In this document: piece by piece, positions 60,301 through 64,000 of the stretch
Position numbering within the stretch: the stretch's first letter is position 1
Layout: each line of letters starts with the position of its first letter
Assembly (NCBI GenBank): GCA_017562135.1
Contig: QEYB01000150.1
Span: 248,001 to 312,000, forward strand
Length of the DNA: 64,000 nucleotides
Direction: 5' to 3'
Origin: Dipylidium caninum
Taxonomy: Eukaryota; Platyhelminthes; Cestoda; Cyclophyllidea; Dipylidiidae
Notes under the pieces: model-generated
Databases searched by the model: none
What the model saw: the letters and a program-made list of their open reading frames with translations, nothing else
Told to the model about the DNA's origin: nothing
Translations under genes and position numbers: made by a program

Positions 60301-62640
60301 ATGGATGGTTTGGTTTACGCGAAAGAGCCTCAACGACTGTAAAAAACGAGAGCAAAATGTCATTACTTGGTAAATACAACAAGTTATTCTTTTTGCTCAC
60401 GGAATGAGGATAAACCCGGAAGATTTACATCACGAAATAAAATGAGGAATGACATAAAAAGCGATCAGTCTGGCTATATTTTTTAAGTACGCTGAATTTC
60501 TATAAGTAGTCCCGTTTTTGGTTCACAGGACTAACGAAAAAGAAAGGGGAATCACACCAACTAGATTCGCTGCCCTTCCCTATCGACTTCACTGCCTTTT
60601 GACCTGCGGTACGCAAAATTCTTAAAGACATGGTAGACGTGCTTATTGAAGCTGACAAAAGAGCATATGCAGAGTTAATTTGTGACCAGGTTTCATCTGA
60701 CGTCTAAACACCTTGATTTAAGATAAACACTTAGCCCCCTCACCAAGAAAGACTAACACTAATTCGAGTAAACGAAATCCTAATTAACAAAGTGGGACTA
60801 AACCTATTTGATAGACGCTGTTACGTTCACAATACTGGCCCCATCGAAAGGGGAAAAAAAGCAAATAGTAAGGTCAGTAAAACACAACTAATTACTATAA
60901 CTCCTATAATCAGTAAAAATGTTGGTAGCGACGGGAAGTACATTCAAAAGTAGAAGACAGACACGGAAGCAGGCACTATATAGTTATGCAGATCTATACA
61001 ACTGAGTTAACCCAAAATTTAAAATATCCCATGATTTATCGATGTAAGCACAAGTGGTGTTTTGATAAACTAAAGTATTGGAGACGCCTGAACGCTGTAG
61101 AGATTATCAACGCAGTGACAGGACCCAAACCAGATGAAATTTGACAGGAAAACAAATTACACCCGAAATCACAGGAGACCCTTCAGAGAGCCAAAATACG
61201 GAATTACCGGCATTGGTAAAAAAAAAAACTAGGAAAACAAAAGTTGAGCGCAATTAGTAAAACCTACTGGGAGTGGGGTTATAAATTGGTAGTCCGCCAG
61301 CTTCCACATCATCCTGATCCATAGAGGTCGGAATAGCATCACCGCCACTATCCAACAATCCAGCAGCACCATTAGATGTAGCTGTAGGAAGTATGCACGT
61401 TCCAGTGGCCGCTAACGCCGAATCAAACAAATTTGCGGCAGTCCACGCAGCCGCCGTGTTGCCAGGGATGACGAGAGCATCGCTGCCATGTTCATACTTA
61501 CATCGATCCCCATAGATGCAGAAACCACGCTCATCAAAGTCTCGACACCGACGACGCTGAGGCCGTGTTTCATCGGGGTCTTCTGGTTTTCCACCACGAG
61601 GCCTTTCTATCCTGACACCACGCTCACGAAAACGTTCGAAACGCTGCGAAGAACGCGCTTTATGAGATTCCGAATCCTCCTGATCGGAATGTTCGGACCT
61701 GGGACGGTGGTGAGAACTATTACGCTCATTGAAATCTTCAGGATTGTATTCGTGTGTTTCGTGGTGATGCCGTCGAGACACGGATGCATTTTGATAATGA
61801 AGATGTCTACTACTATTGTTGTTGCTGCTAATACGGAAATTTGAGTCGCAGGAATTATCTATAGGCGAATAAGATCTGTGGCATTTGAGGGATTTTTCCG
61901 GAGAATTGGAGTAAGGTGATCGCGCGCGAGGACTGTGACGACCTTGTGTGCGACGGTGGGAACGGTCGTCAGACTTTTCCGAGGAGGGTTGTTCACTCGT
62001 ATTGGATGGGGCAAGAGCGACTGAAAACATCTCTTCTACAAAGCCGGCTGTTTTGTCACCCAAAAGTTCCTCCAATTGCTCTATACAGAAAGCTTTAAGT
62101 TCATTCCTCGTTTTGTCCTTGGAAACTAGAACAACTATATACTTGTAGAGAGGAGTCAGGTCAGTGATCGATCTAGATTGAAACAAAAAAAGGGGATAAG
62201 TGTTCATTCCGAAAGGGCCAGTGGTGTATAACACTGCTTTATAAGCTACATAAACGATATCAACTCCTAAAAGTAAACAACAAAGTAAGGAGAGGGGAGA
62301 TCATTGATTAAGCCATTAATTTCAAATTGATGCCATGAACGCGAAGAACGATAATGCTATGAGGCTAAACCAAAACTCCTGGGAAGCAAGTGGTCACAAA
62401 AAAGGCACGACTACAAAATGACGCGCAAGATGAAATGTCTGATTTAAGCTAACAACAGTACAGTAATGCTGTTGTTAGGACGCCTAATTTTGGACAGTTG
62501 TAGCAGACACCCCTCTGACAATTACAAGAATGAAACCGATTACCGCTACAAAGGCTCGTAAAATATGAAAGAATGTACAATGCTTCAATTTTTGTCCTCA
62601 GCCAATTCTTCAGAGCGCTTTTATCGACGCGCATAGCCAT
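57380..62640 (-). CDS. RBM26: RBM26/RBM27-family RNA-binding protein
   Basis: Exons in coding order: 62640-62579, 62172-61268, 60336-59687, 58971-58594, 58524-57985, 57910-57749, 57679-57380; a last short exon is unresolved. Domains in order: PWI-like N-terminus (SALKNWLRTKIEA, then YKYIVVLVSKDKTRNELKAF and FVEEMF); a long Ser/Arg/His-rich stretch; one CCCH zinc finger (C-x8-C-x5-C-x3-H, CRDFDERGFC...CKYEH, 61488-61548); RRM1 (SLLVTKIPWRLNE...HFARFG...NRFIRLSLW); an acidic run (DEDDEEDEEDEVVD); a coiled coil (KKALWERQKSTALKEHQ onward); and a C-terminal RRM (RVLYVSGLST...FRGRQLLMSFAAP). Relatives take part in nuclear poly(A) RNA surveillance (PAXT-type complexes). Phases agree at all junctions. 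Confidence 0.85.
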
Positions 62641-64000
62641 AGGCGTAGCTCATCCGCTATAGTCCTTGAATCCAGCGCGTAATGGCATCTCCAAACAACT
62701 TCAAAACTTGAATATCTATTTTGTGAATAAGTAACCACCATCAAATGAGAATGCACGAAAATATTCTTTCCTTATTAATCTAGACTTATGGCATCCGTGG
62801 AAAGCTCTTCGCTGAATTCAAAGTCAGCTCAGAATCATAGTAGTGAAAAAATTAACATCCGCCAATTTAAGTGATAAGGATAGTATTGAGAAACGCTAAA
62901 GGTGTTTGGAAGGCTGACATACATTTTGCCATTTGTTTCAGCAAGTTAAAACTGAGAATTAATCCTAATAGCGCTGACAACAACATTCAACACCTGCATT
63001 AAAAATGGCGCCCGAAATCTGTTGCCTATAGCTTACTCTCAGCCATTTCAGCGCTAATTAGTATATCCTTATTACATACCACAAACCGCAACATTCTGTT
63101 ACCACTTGGTTCAAATATGGTCCAGATTAGTTTGCGATGGGACCGACGCGACGTCGAAAACAGGCCGTTAAAAAAGGAGTCCGAAGACTAAGTATCATTT
63201 TTACTTCATCATAACTGTTTCGAAGTGTTGTCCCGCTAGGGTAAATAAATGCCAAATTTTCAATATATCAGATTTTTAAATAGCTCTTGAAGTAGACACG
63301 CCCAACTATTCGAGCGTGACTAAAACCCGCAGCTTCTAATGCGGCAATTTGACAACAACCGCAAATTTAGATAATGATAAAGGACGAAGTGAGAATCATT
63401 ATTGTGATTTTACCTTACTATTGCCATATCACCTCACCTTCCGAAAATCCCAGTCTGGGCAATACCTTACAGAACAAGATCCGCTAAGATCGAACTGCAG
63501 AACCGTCTATCTGCTGTTTTATTCACATACACCAGTAAACAAATGTTTAAATAACCCCCTCCTTTTCGAAAGCTGGTCTTATTTACAAGATTGGGGTTGG
63601 GACAAAGTTCTCCTTGTCGTTCACACGATTAACCATGCACTGACCGTGCATACCATAATAAACTCCACATAGTTACAGAATGTCTCAAAGTGTAGAATAA
63701 GAGCGAACTATAAACAAATAGCCACACTTAATATGGAATACAAAGCAGTGCATGTCGGAAATCGATCATGTGTGAACATTTACACACGCCTAAAGGACTA
63801 CAAAAATGCTCCTTAATTACTACTTCATGTTTTTTGAAATACGTGAAATTACGCTGCATAGCAAATAAGATCAAAACAGAACTTGAGCCATCATAAATTC
63901 GAATAAGGCAAAGAAGAAAAAGGCAAAAGAAGGGGGATCTTAGAGGATCTTATCTTCCACCATCCACCACCAACTTTTCAACAAGAGGAACTGTTCTATC
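62641..64000. other. Upstream region of the RBM26-like gene
   Basis: AT-rich, without a coding exon I can support. The plus frame 63349-63672 (107 codons) shows no domain, and its composition looks like non-coding sequence. An AAAATGGCGCCC motif near 63001, resembling a YY1-type core, lies about 360 bp upstream of the start codon; this is only a similarity by eye. Confidence 0.4.

Overview
This window is nuclear DNA of an animal, most likely a flatworm and probably a tapeworm. The genes have many introns, with one size class near 30-41 bp and another near 70-82 bp; genes are compact on both strands; and three full-length collagen IV genes sit together. The flatworm assignment is an inference from intron size and gene style. 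No species is claimed.

Layout. (1) 1419-2868, plus strand: the 3' exons of a GPR107/GPR108-type seven-transmembrane protein. (2) 2869-5626: intergenic DNA holding two fragments of the 28S rRNA R2 target site in direct orientation. They flank about 370 bp that starts with what looks like an HDV-like self-cleaving ribozyme, as expected of a short R2-type retroelement remnant outside the rDNA. (3) 5627-14827, minus strand: collagen IV gene A, 24 exons. (4) 14828-27474: about 12.6 kb with no convincing gene, probably the upstream region or long first intron of gene B. (5) 27475-43063, plus strand: collagen IV gene B, 27 exons resolved, with a strikingly acidic triple helix. (6) 43386-53246, plus strand: collagen IV gene C, 30 exons, starting only 322 bp after the stop codon of gene B. 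(7) 54198-55362, minus strand: a Speedy/RINGO cell-cycle regulator whose five introns are only 30-36 nt long. (8) 57380-62640, minus strand: an RBM26/RBM27-type RNA-binding protein.

Genes A, B and C each encode a signal peptide, a Cys-rich 7S start, a long interrupted Gly-X-Y helix and a duplicated NC1 domain, at nearly equal lengths (about 1,786, 1,747 plus signal, and 1,790 residues). They probably supply the chains of basement-membrane collagen IV heterotrimers. A and B point away from each other, like the head-to-head collagen IV pairs of other animals, and C follows B in tandem. Exon boundaries were chosen by hand from splice consensus, reading-phase continuity and the Gly-X-Y register; the phases agree throughout except at three single-base homopolymer shifts that look like assembly errors.
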